Assembly (NCBI GenBank): GCA_965662725.1
Contig: CBFIIT010000001.1
Location: 1 to 64,000 of the forward strand
Reading direction: 5' to 3'
Length of the DNA stretch: 64,000 nucleotides
Source of the DNA: UBA8337 sp965662725
GTDB taxonomy: Bacteria > Pseudomonadota > Alphaproteobacteria > RS24
Positions 7,546-16,409 of the stretch are shown in pieces. Numbering within the stretch: the stretch's first letter is position 1; each line of letters starts with the position of its first letter. The notes under the pieces are model-generated. The model saw only the letters and a program-made list of their open reading frames with translations. It was not told the DNA's origin and did no database searches. A program made the position numbers and the translations under genes.

Positions 7546-8322
7546 TTAATCGACAAACGCCCGTTCAATGACAAAATCGGCCGGGTCTGAATTGGCGCCC
7601 TCGCGCAGCCCGTGCTCTTCCATCAGCTGTTTCAATTCCTTGGTCATCTCAATGGAGCCGCAAATCATTGCGCGGTCGGTGGCCGGGTCAAGCTTCGGCA
7701 CGTCGAGGTCGTCAAATAATCTGCCCGTGCGAATAAGGTCGGTAACGCGCCCCTGCCGCTCAAAATTCTCGCGGGTCGTCGTTTGATACAGCTTCAGCTT
7801 GCCGCGACCCAATTCGCCGATATCGGGATCGTTCAAAAAACCATCGACAATTTCACGGCTATAGGTCAGCTCAGCTACCTCGCGGCACGTATGGGTGACA
7901 ATCACCTCATCAAACTTTTCATAAGTTTCAGGGTCACGAATGAGACTGGCGAAAGGCGCAAAGCCGGTGCCGGTAGAAAACATATATAATCGCTTGGCCG
8001 GTTTCAGCGCATCCAACACTAAAGTGCCGACCGGCTTTTTGCCGAGCAGCACTGTGTCGCCCTCGCGGATATTTTGTAATTGCGACGTCAAAGGCCCGTC
8101 CGGCACTTTGATTGAATAAAACTCAACCGTATCGTCCCAGTTTGGGCTGGCCACACTATAGGCGCGCAAAAGCGGCTTGCCGTTTTCTTGTCGCAGACCG
8201 ATCATGATGAACTCGCCGGAGCGAAAACGAAAACCGGCCGGACGACTGAGACGAAATTTGAACAAGCGGTCCGTATAGTGATGCACACTCAACACTTGCT
8301 CTTCGGTCGGGGCGTTGCTCAT
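7546..8322 (-). CDS. fpr: ferredoxin--NADP+ reductase
   Basis: Bacterial plant-type FNR, 258 residues, exchanging electrons between NADPH and ferredoxin or flavodoxin. The FAD-binding RAYS is at residues 53-56. The pyrophosphate/NADP region is FSTGTGFAPFASL, the nucleotide-binding MICGS follows, and the C-terminus VIERAFVD is that of the bacterial subclass in which the tail stacks on the flavin. AGGAA lies before ATG. It is convergent with the dehydrogenase gene, with only 9 bp between the stops and no visible terminator. The upstream region contains a 10-bp inverted repeat at 8408-8444 that may be a regulatory site. In related bacteria fpr answers to oxidative stress or iron-sulfur demand. 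Confidence 0.9.
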   Translation of the reverse strand: MSNAPTEEQVLSVHHYTDRLFKFRLSRPAGFRFRSGEFIMIGLRQENGKPLLRAYSVASPNWDDTVEFYSIKVPDGPLTSQLQNIREGDTVLLGKKPVGTLVLDALKPAKRLYMFSTGTGFAPFASLIRDPETYEKFDEVIVTHTCREVAELTYSREIVDGFLNDPDIGELGRGKLKLYQTTTRENFERQGRVTDLIRTGRLFDDLDVPKLDPATDRAMICGSIEMTKELKQLMEEHGLREGANSDPADFVIERAFVD

Positions 8323-8407
8323 CGGTTTTTCCTATAACGTTAATGATGCGGTTATAGCGCAAACAGCAGCCGGCGCAAACATATTTACCAATATATTTTG
8401 CGTAATA

Positions 8408-8444
8408 TTATTTTCTACAATTTATTTTGTTTTATAGAAAATAA
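8408..8444. promoter_or_regulatory. A/T-only inverted repeat upstream of fpr
   Basis: TTATTTTCTA and its exact complement TAGAAAATAA are separated by 17 bases, in a strongly A/T-rich stretch. It lies between the end of the downstream-reading SDR gene and the fpr start, about 86 bp from that start. It could be an operator for fpr or a weak terminator for the SDR gene; no known consensus was recognised. Confidence 0.35.
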
Positions 8445-8471
8445 CCTCGGTAAACCTATCCGATAAGCAGT

Positions 8472-9254
8472 TTAATTATTGCGCGCGCGCATGCCGCCAT
8501 CTACCGGAATGGCGACGCCGGTGATATAGCTGGCCGCCGGCAGTGCCAATGATAAAGTGATATTAGCCACTTCTTCCGGCTCACCATAACGCCTCAAGGC
8601 GGTGCGCCGATGCGCAAATGTCGCCTTATGCTCATCGGGTATCGCTTCGGTAATGCCGGTATGAATAGGGCCCGGACACACTGCATTGACGGTAATGCCT
8701 TGCTTGCCAAGCTCGACCGCAAGGCTTTTGGTCAGCCCGATAATGCCGTGCTTGGCAGCCCCATAAGGCGAATTACCGGCACTGCCGCCCAAGCCTTCGG
8801 TTGAGGCAATATTGATAATGCGCGGGCTATCAGAACGGCGCAAAGCCGCTAAACTCTCGCGAATAAGCACTTGCGGCCCTTCCAACATGACGGCCAAGCT
8901 CTTATCCCAATTGGCCGGGTAATCATCGCCGTCAATCGGCGACGGCAAAGCCATGCCGGCATTATTGACAATAATATCCAGCCCGTCGAAATCGGCAATG
9001 ATTTGCGCCGCTGTTTTGCAAATGGCACCATTATCGCTCATATCCATCGCATAGGCTTTGGCACTGGTGAAACCGGCCGCTTCAATTTCAGCGGTAATTT
9101 TTTCACACGCTTCAAGCTGCAAATCCGTGACCGCCACATGCGCGCCCTCGCGGGCAAATAAATGCGCAGTAGCCCGCCCCATGCCGCTGGCCGCGCCGGT
9201 GACAATGACTTTTTTACCGGCTACGGAGCGGCTCAATTCAATATAATCTCGCAT
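8472..9254 (-). CDS. short-chain dehydrogenase/reductase
   Basis: Classical SDR, 260 residues. The cofactor loop TGAASGMG is at residues 19-26 and NNAG at 97-100. The catalytic Tyr164 and Lys168 lie in SPYGAAK, with the serine probably in IINIAST; the C-terminal GVAIPVDGGM closes the fold. An acidic residue after the second strand (VTDLQ) suggests NAD(H) preference. The frame extends eleven codons upstream to a TTG, but AGAGAG in front of the ATG at 9254 decides the start. It is divergent from a second, unrelated SDR gene. The substrate is unknown; relatives include 3-oxoacyl-ACP reductase-like and hydroxysteroid dehydrogenase-like enzymes. Confidence 0.85.
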   Translation of the reverse strand: MRDYIELSRSVAGKKVIVTGAASGMGRATAHLFAREGAHVAVTDLQLEACEKITAEIEAAGFTSAKAYAMDMSDNGAICKTAAQIIADFDGLDIIVNNAGMALPSPIDGDDYPANWDKSLAVMLEGPQVLIRESLAALRRSDSPRIINIASTEGLGGSAGNSPYGAAKHGIIGLTKSLAVELGKQGITVNAVCPGPIHTGITEAIPDEHKATFAHRRTALRRYGEPEEVANITLSLALPAASYITGVAIPVDGGMRARNN

Positions 9255-9372
9255 AAGTTTATCTCTCTTTGCACCAAACTCCGACAAGCCTAAGCAACCC
9301 TAAGCCGGCTGTCCAGCATCGCCGCTTGCGAGCATGGGCGCGATTTGCTTTGCTGGAAAAAAGGAGAGCACA

Positions 9373-10347
9373 ATGAGCATCAGCAAACACCAACAACCGA
9401 TTGATACCGGTATGGGGCCAAGGCCCGAGCCTGATGAGATATTGGCCGATATTGACCTAGGCGGTAAAACTGTTTTGGTGACCGGCGGCTATTCCGGCAT
9501 TGGCTTGGAAACAGTGCGCGCTCTAACCAAAGCGGGCGCGCATGTGCATGTACCGGCGCGACGCGCTGAGCAAGCCCGTAAAGCCTTGGACGGCATTATC
9601 TCAGCCGAACGTGTCGGTGAGATGGATCTCGCTGATTTACGCTCAGTGGAAAAATTCGCCGATGATTTTTTAGGACAACACAACCAATTGGATATTTTTA
9701 TCGGCAATGCCGGTATTATGGCCTGCCCAATGGCCAAAACCGCGCAAGGTTTTGAAAGCCAAATCGGCATTAATCATTTCGGCCATTTCAGCTTGCTGAA
9801 AAAGCTGATGCCGGCATTGGCTGCCGCCAATGGTGCGCGTGTGGTGGTGCTCTCTTCCATTGCCCATCGCATTGCCGGAATTGATTTTGACGATATGCAT
9901 TTTGAACGCCGCGATTACGATAAATGGGTCAGCTATGGCCAGTCCAAATCAGCCAAAGCGTTGCTCGCGGTTGAACTGGACCGACGCGGCCAAGAACATG
10001 GCATTCGCGCTTTTTCCGTCCATCCGGGCGGTATTTTGACACCCCTGCAACGGCATTTGCAAAATGAGGAAATGGTTGCATTGGGCTGGACTAAGGAAGA
10101 CGGCTCGCTATCTGATGCGGCTGCCGCCGGTTTTAAAACCCCGGCGCAAGGGGCCGGCACCAGCCTGTTTGCCGCCACCTCGCCAAAGCTTGATGGCTTG
10201 GGGGGTGTCTATTGTGAAGATTGCAATATCGCCGCACCGGTCGCGGCCGACGCACAAGGCTTTGATGGCGTGCGTCCATGGGCGCTCGACACCGACATTG
10301 CGGCACAATTATGGGACGAAACGGAAAAGCAAATCTCTTCTGTGTAA
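9373..10347 (+). CDS. SDR oxidoreductase, retinol dehydrogenase-like
   Basis: Short-chain dehydrogenase of 324 residues, longer than the classical type and like the retinol dehydrogenase/WWOX-like group. The cofactor loop TGGYSGIG is at residues 37-44, GNAG near 111, and Tyr188 and Lys192 form the YGQSK active site. Basic residues after strand two (PARRAEQ) point to NADP(H). A C-terminal extension of about 60 residues contains a CEDCN cluster. AAGGAGAG two bases before the ATG region at 9373 decides the start; an upstream GTG-type start at 9334 lacks a site. The substrate is unknown, probably a hydrophobic alcohol or ketone. Confidence 0.85.
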   Translation: MSISKHQQPIDTGMGPRPEPDEILADIDLGGKTVLVTGGYSGIGLETVRALTKAGAHVHVPARRAEQARKALDGIISAERVGEMDLADLRSVEKFADDFLGQHNQLDIFIGNAGIMACPMAKTAQGFESQIGINHFGHFSLLKKLMPALAAANGARVVVLSSIAHRIAGIDFDDMHFERRDYDKWVSYGQSKSAKALLAVELDRRGQEHGIRAFSVHPGGILTPLQRHLQNEEMVALGWTKEDGSLSDAAAAGFKTPAQGAGTSLFAATSPKLDGLGGVYCEDCNIAAPVAADAQGFDGVRPWALDTDIAAQLWDETEKQISSV

Positions 10348-10376
10348 CAGGGCTCTTTAAAAGGGGCTCTGCCAGC

Positions 10377-11021
10377 TTATTGAGGCATTGCCGATATGTC
10401 CGGCCAAGCGGCTTCCTGCGTCGCCGGTCGCGCCGCGATAATCTCAAACCACGCGGTAATTTTCGGGCAATCGGCCACCATGGCGCGGCCTTCCGGCGCG
10501 GCCATGGTTGCCTCAATCACCGGATACATAAATATATCGGCCAAACTTATCGCCTCGCCGGCCAAATAAGCCACTTCTTTCAAGCGCGCTTCCACAACCT
10601 CTAAATGATATTTAATCACCGGCAAGGCGGCGGCAATCATTGCCTCATCGCCTTTGCGTCCCATTAATGGGGCAACTACGCGCGGCATCACCAAACGTTC
10701 TTCGGTTATCGGAAAAACATAATGCGCCGCGATATTGGCCCATTGCCACATACGCGCCTGCGCCTCCGCTGCGTCAGGGTGTAAAGCGGCGCCATTATGC
10801 TGGCGGTCAATATAAGAACAGATGGCCGGACTTTCATAAAAATGCAAGCCATCCAAATAAGCCGCCGGTGAGCGCATGAACGGGTGATGCTTGGCCATTT
10901 CCTCAGAGCCGGAACCGGTCGGAATGATCTCCCAGCTAAGCCCCGCTTCCGCCGCTGCCATAGCGCAAATGCGGGTGAAAGTCGAAACGGTCGGGCCATA
11001 TAGAGTGACGTCAACAGCCAT
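10377..11021 (-). CDS. glutathione S-transferase family protein
   Basis: GST of 214 residues with the N-terminal thioredoxin-like domain (VTLYGPTVSTFTRIC) and the ESPAIC segment (about residues 63-68) that binds the gamma-glutamyl part of glutathione. An all-helical C-terminal domain follows with the SLADIFMYPVI motif that forms the conserved N-capping box. It conjugates or reduces electrophilic compounds with glutathione; the actual substrate is not readable. AGGAGAAG precedes ATG. The gene is convergent with the SDR on its left and divergent from the DUF4396 gene on its right. Confidence 0.85.
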   Translation of the reverse strand: MAVDVTLYGPTVSTFTRICAMAAAEAGLSWEIIPTGSGSEEMAKHHPFMRSPAAYLDGLHFYESPAICSYIDRQHNGAALHPDAAEAQARMWQWANIAAHYVFPITEERLVMPRVVAPLMGRKGDEAMIAAALPVIKYHLEVVEARLKEVAYLAGEAISLADIFMYPVIEATMAAPEGRAMVADCPKITAWFEIIAARPATQEAAWPDISAMPQ

Positions 11022-11064
11022 ATTTATCTTCTCCTAAGCTTCGACAAAATGCTAAAACGCAAGG

Positions 11065-11511
11065 ATGAGCGAAACAAGTCCGAAAGCCCGAATTGACTGG
11101 CAGTGCCGCAGCACATGGGCCACCGCCTCCTATAACACCCTATGGTGCCTTATCGGCTGCTCCATTGGCGATATGGGTACGATTTTGTTTTTCCAATTAA
11201 CCGGCATTGACTGGCCGGTCGTGGCGATTATGGGACTGGCCATTATCAATGGCTTGCTCACCTCCATCGCCCTTGAGACGATTATTTTGGCGCGGCAAAT
11301 GGCTTTGAAAGCAGCCTTTCAAACCGCCATCGGCATGTCGCTCATCTCGATGGTTTCAATGGAAGTGGCGATGAATGCGGTTGATTATTATATGACCGGC
11401 GGCGCAAGGCTCGACTGGCATGTGTTGCCATTTATGTGGGCCGCCGGTTTCATCACCCCGCTGCCCTATAATTATTGGCGGCTAAAGGCGTTGGGCAAAG
11501 CTTGCCATTAA
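11065..11511 (+). CDS. DUF4396-like integral membrane protein
   Basis: Membrane protein of 148 residues with four hydrophobic segments (roughly 22-45, 50-72, 82-105 and 120-138). It resembles the DUF4396 family: CLIGCSIGDMGT, TSIALET, GMSLISM..ME.AMN, and the terminal PLPYNYWRLKALGKACH are features of that group. Function is unknown; it is often noted near heavy-metal or heme-related genes, but no such neighbour is present here. The ribosome site is weak (AAGG touching the ATG). Family assignment is from memory of the motif pattern. Confidence 0.7.
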   Translation: MSETSPKARIDWQCRSTWATASYNTLWCLIGCSIGDMGTILFFQLTGIDWPVVAIMGLAIINGLLTSIALETIILARQMALKAAFQTAIGMSLISMVSMEVAMNAVDYYMTGGARLDWHVLPFMWAAGFITPLPYNYWRLKALGKACH

Positions 11512-11525
11512 AAGGCGCATTAAAC

Positions 11526-12491
11526 TCAATCGGCTTCAGCCAATAATTTGGAAATAAACCCGAAGGTTTCGGCATTAATCGCTTTTGACACATCGGCATT
11601 TGAGACGAAGCCGTTAAAGCCATGAAACGCGCCCGGCACAATATGAAAATGCGTCGGCACGCCGGCTTGCGTCAGTTTTTGCGCATAGGCGATATTTTCA
11701 TCGAGAAATAAATCCAAATCACCGACCGGCATATAGGTAGGCGGCAGGCCGGATAGGTCTTGCGCCCGCGCCGGTGCCGCATAGGGCGGCACATCATCGC
11801 TGCCGAATAAATCACCCAAATAGCTTTGCCAGCCAAATTTATTATATTTGCGCGACCAGATAAGCGTATCGGGCAAGCTATCTGATGCCGGTTCAATATT
11901 GCGGTCATCAATCATCGGATAAATCAGAACTTGGCCGAGCGGCGCGCACAAGGCACGGTCGCGCAGCAATAAAGCCAAACCGGCGCACAGCCCACCGCCG
12001 GCACTGACGCCGCCAATAATCACTTTATTCTTATCAATACCCAGCGCATCGGCGTTATCCAGCAAATGCTTAAGCCCGTCATAGCAATCTTCCAGCGGCC
12101 CGGGATAGGCGGTTTCAGGCGCCAAGCGATATTCAACCGAGGCCGCATAGCAGCCGATTTGCGCCGCCAAGAGGGTAAACATATCGCCTTGTGCCGCCTG
12201 CCCCAGCACATAGCCGCCGCCATGCACCCAATAAAATAGCGGCTTTTTATCACCGCTTTTGGGCTGCATGATACGCATATCTACATCATGACCTTCATTG
12301 CTCTTGGCTGTTTCCATGCCTTGCACAATCGTGTCAGGAAGCACCAACCCGTCAGACAGCATCGCATCGCGTGCATTACCGGCCTCACGCGCCGCGTGCA
12401 AATCTTGCGTCAAATCATTATCACCCATCAGCTCGCGCATCAGCGCCAGCCCATCAGCCAATTGCGGATCGATATATTTTGACTGCGCCAT
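11526..12491 (-). CDS. alpha/beta hydrolase, hormone-sensitive-lipase type esterase
   Basis: Esterase/lipase of the HSL (family IV) group, 321 residues. The oxyanion-hole HGGG is at residues 90-93 and the nucleophile Ser163 lies in GVSAGGG. The acid is probably the Asp in PVGDLDLFLDE and the base is the histidine of GAFHGF. An N-terminal cap of about 80 residues precedes the fold, as usual in this group. It hydrolyses short acyl esters in the cytoplasm. It lies 12 bp downstream of the saccharopine-dehydrogenase-like gene on the same strand, so the two probably form one transcript. Confidence 0.87.
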   Translation of the reverse strand: MAQSKYIDPQLADGLALMRELMGDNDLTQDLHAAREAGNARDAMLSDGLVLPDTIVQGMETAKSNEGHDVDMRIMQPKSGDKKPLFYWVHGGGYVLGQAAQGDMFTLLAAQIGCYAASVEYRLAPETAYPGPLEDCYDGLKHLLDNADALGIDKNKVIIGGVSAGGGLCAGLALLLRDRALCAPLGQVLIYPMIDDRNIEPASDSLPDTLIWSRKYNKFGWQSYLGDLFGSDDVPPYAAPARAQDLSGLPPTYMPVGDLDLFLDENIAYAQKLTQAGVPTHFHIVPGAFHGFNGFVSNADVSKAINAETFGFISKLLAEAD

Positions 12492-12503
12492 GATGAGCCC
12501 CGC

Positions 12504-13673
12504 TCAGCCTTCCAGACGGAAATACATGCCGGCATTATCGCATAGGCGTTTGATGAGTTTCTCACCCATGGCCGGAGCCGGTGTGTAAATGCCGCCGGCC
12601 AAACCGTCACTATCTTGCAAAAGACACATGGCACTTTCAGCCAGCATTTTAGAGGTTGAGCCATAGCCCGGATCCATATCGCCGCCACTGGCCGCTTGGA
12701 TGCGCTCGCCCTTATCATTGAGGCCGATAAACAGCACATCATAATTACCCGCTTCACGGCTGGCTTTATCCGGACCTTCGCCCGGTTGTGGCACATCATC
12801 GCCTTCCAGCGGATTGCTGGTGGCGACAAAATCAGCCATTGCTTTACCTTCATCACCGGCACCGCAAACCATCATTTCATCATATAGAAAATCTTCGCCA
12901 TAGGCATGACCCAGTAGCGCATTGGAGCGATGAATATTCTTCGTGTTAATCGCCGCCATAATAAACGGCGCTACCCACATGCCGGTCGCATCATCTTCAT
13001 AAACCGCATTATCGGCCGGCTGCTCCGGCCCTTGAAAGCCATTCGCCAGAGAAAACGGATTGATGAGAATGCCCAATAAGTCGGGGTTTTTCGTCACTGC
13101 CTGCATGGTCGCGCCCAAAGAGGCGGCCGTGCCGCCCGAAAACTCGCCATTCATGGCGCGCACCCGACCATGTATTTGTCGGCACGGTGCGCCAAATTTT
13201 TCCCGCGCCGCTTGCTGCAGGAAGTAAACCCCCAAATCAAACGGAATGCTGTCAAAGCCGCAAGAATGAACAATCCGTGCGCCTGAGGCTTTCGCCGCCG
13301 CGTCATGCGCACCAATCATCTCATGCATCCAACCGGGCTCTCCGGATAAATCAACATAATCCGTGCCGGCCGCCGCGCATGCTTCAACCAAAGCCGAGCC
13401 ATAAAGCTGATACGGGCCAACCGTGGTAATCATCACTTTCGTGCTTTCGACCATGGCTTTTAACGATGCCGCATCATCGGCATTGGCAACCACTAAAGGT
13501 GTTGCCTCATCAATACCCATTTCGCTGCGAACCTCGGCCAGCTTGGCCTCGCTGCGTCCGGCCATCGCCCAATTTACCGAGCGTCCATATTGCTTGTTCA
13601 TATATTCAGCTACCAAACGTCCGGTAAAACCGCTGGCACCGTAAACAATAATATCAAATTCGCCTTGGCTCAT
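12504..13673 (-). CDS. saccharopine dehydrogenase-like / trans-acting enoyl reductase family
   Basis: 389-residue protein with an N-terminal NAD(P)-binding fold: IIVYGASGFTGRLVAEY, with the GASGFTG loop at 12-18. It continues with the TTVGPY and YVDLSGEPGW segments typical of the family that includes mycobacterial trans-acting enoyl reductase and eukaryotic SCCPDH. A SCGFDSIPFDLG segment around residue 140 is also characteristic. It is probably a membrane-associated reductase acting on a lipid or polyketide-like chain; lysine metabolism is unlikely despite the family name. GGGAGAAG precedes ATG. It is the first gene of a pair with the esterase and is divergent from the MFS gene. Confidence 0.8.
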   Translation of the reverse strand: MSQGEFDIIVYGASGFTGRLVAEYMNKQYGRSVNWAMAGRSEAKLAEVRSEMGIDEATPLVVANADDAASLKAMVESTKVMITTVGPYQLYGSALVEACAAAGTDYVDLSGEPGWMHEMIGAHDAAAKASGARIVHSCGFDSIPFDLGVYFLQQAAREKFGAPCRQIHGRVRAMNGEFSGGTAASLGATMQAVTKNPDLLGILINPFSLANGFQGPEQPADNAVYEDDATGMWVAPFIMAAINTKNIHRSNALLGHAYGEDFLYDEMMVCGAGDEGKAMADFVATSNPLEGDDVPQPGEGPDKASREAGNYDVLFIGLNDKGERIQAASGGDMDPGYGSTSKMLAESAMCLLQDSDGLAGGIYTPAPAMGEKLIKRLCDNAGMYFRLEG

Positions 13674-13826
13674 TATCTTCTCCCTAAATCGGCATTGTTT
13701 AAGCCGGTTAAATTTGAGTTAGAGTGTAAAGCGGCATGGCCGCCAGACAAGGGCAAATAAATGATTTTTCACTTTTCATTTTGAAGGGCTTTGATAGTCT
13801 CACCATTCAGCCTTGGGAGGGGTTTC

Positions 13827-15107
13827 ATGTCATCTGCAGCAGCACAAACCGACAAAATCTATAAAGCGCGGCATTACGCGCTGGGTATTTTGGTCGTCGT
13901 TTACACGTTTAATTTTATTGATCGTCAAATTCTGTCGATTTTGTTGGAGCCGGTGAAATCTGATCTGGGCCTTTCCGATACCGCCATGGGCATGTTGACC
14001 GGTTTTGCCTTTGCCATGTTTTACGCCACTTTGGGCATTCCAATCGCGCGTTTTGCCGACCGCACCAATCGCCGCAATCTCATCGCCGGTGCCTTGGCTG
14101 TTTGGTCAATCTTTACCGCCCTATCTGGACTGGCGCAAAATTTCTGGCATTTGCTGGCCGCACGTATCGGCGTCGGTGTCGGCGAAGCCGGTTGTTCACC
14201 GCCGGCGCATTCAATGATTGCAGATTATTATCCGGCCGAACAACGCGCCACTGCTTTGGGCATTTACTCGCTGGGCATTCCTTTCGGAATTATGTTCGGG
14301 CTGTTTGCCGGCGGCTGGATTAATGAGTTTTTCGGCTGGCGCGCTGCGTTTTTTGTTGTTGGCGTACCCGGCGTCATTCTCGCTTTAGTGGTCCGCTACA
14401 GTTTGGCAGAACCGCCGCGTGGCATGGCTGAAGGCCGTGTTGATAGCGGCGAACAGCCAAGCATTAGTGAAACTTTGAGCTATCTATGGCAGAAAAAATC
14501 ATTTCGCCATATGAGCTTTGCCGCCGCGCTCACCGCCTTTGTCGGCTATGGCTTTGTCACTTGGGCGCCGGCTTTTCTTATTCGCTCCTTCGGCATGGGA
14601 ACGGGTGAAATCGGCACATGGTTCGGTCTAATTTTGGGCATTGCCGGTGGTATCGGCATTGCCGGTGGTGGCTATTTGGCCGATAAGTTCGGTGCCAAAG
14701 ACCCGAAATGGTATTTATGGACCACCGCGATTGCGCTGCTGATTTTGACCCCGTTTAATCTGGTGGTTTATCTGGCAACCGACAGCGTCACATCGCTGCT
14801 GGGTATGATAATTCCGGTGCTGCTGGGTAATTTTTATCAAGCAACCACTTTTAGCCAAACCCAGGGCATTTCAGAATTGCGGATGCGCGCGGTCGCGGCA
14901 GGTATTTTGCTGTTCATCATTAATTTCATCGGTCTCGGTTTCGGCCCACAAATTGTCGGCGTGGTCTCTGATTTACTGGTCGACAGCTATGGCACGGAGA
15001 GCTTGCGCTATGCGCTGCTGCTTTGTTCGCTGGTCAATATTTGGGCGGCGGTGCATTACTTCATTGCCGGTCGGCATTTGAAAGATGACTTGGTGTCGGA
15101 GGGCTAA
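13827..15107 (+). CDS. MFS transporter, Spinster-like
   Basis: Major facilitator protein of 426 residues with twelve predicted membrane segments. Segment 1 has the FNFIDRQILSILLEP signature of the Spinster (SPNS)-type group, the loop 2-3 motif appears as ADRTNRRN, and GVGEAG is in segment 4. Eukaryotic relatives move sphingolipid or lysophospholipid molecules; many alphaproteobacterial members lie near aromatic, steroid or hydroxy-fatty acid catabolic genes. The frame opens at 13791, but GGGAGGGG six bases before the ATG at 13827 decides the start. The 153-bp gap to the divergent reductase gene holds both promoters. The substrate is not known. Confidence 0.85.
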   Translation: MSSAAAQTDKIYKARHYALGILVVVYTFNFIDRQILSILLEPVKSDLGLSDTAMGMLTGFAFAMFYATLGIPIARFADRTNRRNLIAGALAVWSIFTALSGLAQNFWHLLAARIGVGVGEAGCSPPAHSMIADYYPAEQRATALGIYSLGIPFGIMFGLFAGGWINEFFGWRAAFFVVGVPGVILALVVRYSLAEPPRGMAEGRVDSGEQPSISETLSYLWQKKSFRHMSFAAALTAFVGYGFVTWAPAFLIRSFGMGTGEIGTWFGLILGIAGGIGIAGGGYLADKFGAKDPKWYLWTTAIALLILTPFNLVVYLATDSVTSLLGMIIPVLLGNFYQATTFSQTQGISELRMRAVAAGILLFIINFIGLGFGPQIVGVVSDLLVDSYGTESLRYALLLCSLVNIWAAVHYFIAGRHLKDDLVSEG

Positions 15108-15153
15108 AACAATATGGCACCTCTCTTTTTTGCCAAATGTCAGCCGGTAACGC

Positions 15154-15768
15154 ATGAGCGATAGCGCCCGCCCGACGCAGCCGAAAATGCGTTTCATGTC
15201 GATGTTCAGTGAAATCGCTCCGCTGGTGGCGTTTTTTCTGGTCAATGCCGCTTACGGGTTATACGCGGCGGCGGCGGCAGCGGTTGCTGCCTCGGCCCTA
15301 CTTATCGGTGTCACTTGGATGTTGGAAAAACGCCTCGCTCGGTTTGCGCTTTTCGCTACCTCGATTGCCGCGCTGCTGACTTTGGCGGCCATTTTAGCAG
15401 AAGAAAAAACTTATATTAAAATCCAACCAAGCCTGTTCTCAGGTGCTTTTGCCGCCGTGCTGCTTATCGGTCGTTTGCGCGGCAAAGCAATGATGCTGGT
15501 ATTTTTCCGCGCGCAATTTGACCTGCCGGAAAAAGTTTGGTTCGCGCTTTCCTTGCGTTGGGGCCTGTTTTTTCTTGCCGCCACTCTTGCCAATGAAGTG
15601 GCCTGGCGCGCGCTCAGCGATGATCAATGGGTGGCGTTCCGCGTCTTTATTATGGCGCCGGCGACCGGCCTATTCATGCTGGCGCAATTGCCGATAACGC
15701 TTCGCGGGCAGCGTGATATGGCGCGCGAAATGAATGCAAATATGCCTGCCGATAAAGCCTCTGATTAA
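15154..15768 (+). CDS. YciB/IspZ family inner membrane septation protein
   Basis: Integral membrane protein of 204 residues of the YciB (intracellular septation protein A) family. Visible features are the N-terminal EIAPLVAFFLVN segment, the KIQPSLFSGAFAAVLLIG core, and NEVAWRALSDDQWVAFRVF before the last membrane helix. About five membrane segments are present. In E. coli YciB links envelope synthesis and the division machinery; in alphaproteobacteria it usually accompanies ftsY, which is not seen here. An alanine-rich run (about residues 40-52) is unusual for the family. It follows the MFS gene by 46 bp and is probably cotranscribed with it. Confidence 0.82.
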   Translation: MSDSARPTQPKMRFMSMFSEIAPLVAFFLVNAAYGLYAAAAAAVAASALLIGVTWMLEKRLARFALFATSIAALLTLAAILAEEKTYIKIQPSLFSGAFAAVLLIGRLRGKAMMLVFFRAQFDLPEKVWFALSLRWGLFFLAATLANEVAWRALSDDQWVAFRVFIMAPATGLFMLAQLPITLRGQRDMAREMNANMPADKASD

Positions 15769-15785
15769 TGGTTTATCAAAAAAGG

Positions 15786-16304
15786 CTAACGCATCCGCGC
15801 GCGCAGAGCGACAAAGATGCGCCATAAAATCAGCCCGAGCAGCCAGTAAAGCGCAAGGCGAATGGCCCAAAATTTGGCCATAGTGGTGCTGCTGGCTACC
15901 TCAATTTGCGCCATTGATAAATCAGGAAATCCGCCAAGCATTGCCGCCAATTGAACGTTCTCTGCATAATCCAAAAACATCACCGCCAGAACCGGCGCGG
16001 CAATCGCCCTTATCGGCAAGCCGCGCGCCGCCAAAGCCAAAAGACCGGCAAAAAACCCGCCATAGACCAGCGGGAAAACCATGTCCAAAGTCAGGGTGAA
16101 TATCATGTGCAAGCGCCGACCGGCATCGCCGAATAACAGCATTTGCTCGCCCAGCATTTCTTGGTCATAGCCCGGTATCTCATCCAACATCACTGTGCCA
16201 AGCTGTGTTTTCAGCCATTGAAAGCCGAGCATGCAAAACACCACACCCAATAATCCGGCCAGCAAATAATTGCGCTGCGACAAGTTTTGCGCCGCCGCGT
16301 CCAT
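15786..16304 (-). CDS. hypothetical four-helix membrane protein
   Basis: I do not recognise this protein. It has about 172 residues and four hydrophobic segments (near 15-33, 75-100, 103-128 and 145-170), with a short soluble stretch between the first and second that contains GEQMLLFGDAGRR. The central FLDYAENVQLAAML segment, with an Asp and Glu inside a membrane helix, may be functional. Start choice is open: ATG at 16304 after AGGAAA, or TTG at 16325 after AGGGGA. It is convergent with the yciB gene (17 bp between the stops) and divergent from the HAD gene. Confidence 0.7.
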   Translation of the reverse strand: MDAAAQNLSQRNYLLAGLLGVVFCMLGFQWLKTQLGTVMLDEIPGYDQEMLGEQMLLFGDAGRRLHMIFTLTLDMVFPLVYGGFFAGLLALAARGLPIRAIAAPVLAVMFLDYAENVQLAAMLGGFPDLSMAQIEVASSTTMAKFWAIRLALYWLLGLILWRIFVALRARMR

Positions 16305-16409
16305 TTTTCCTATCAGTGATTGCAAAACGGTTTCCCCTTGTTATGTTCTTCGAAAATAAAGCCTAGCAGTTTACGGTCGATTTTCAAGACGAGCGAAAGG
16401 ACAGACATC

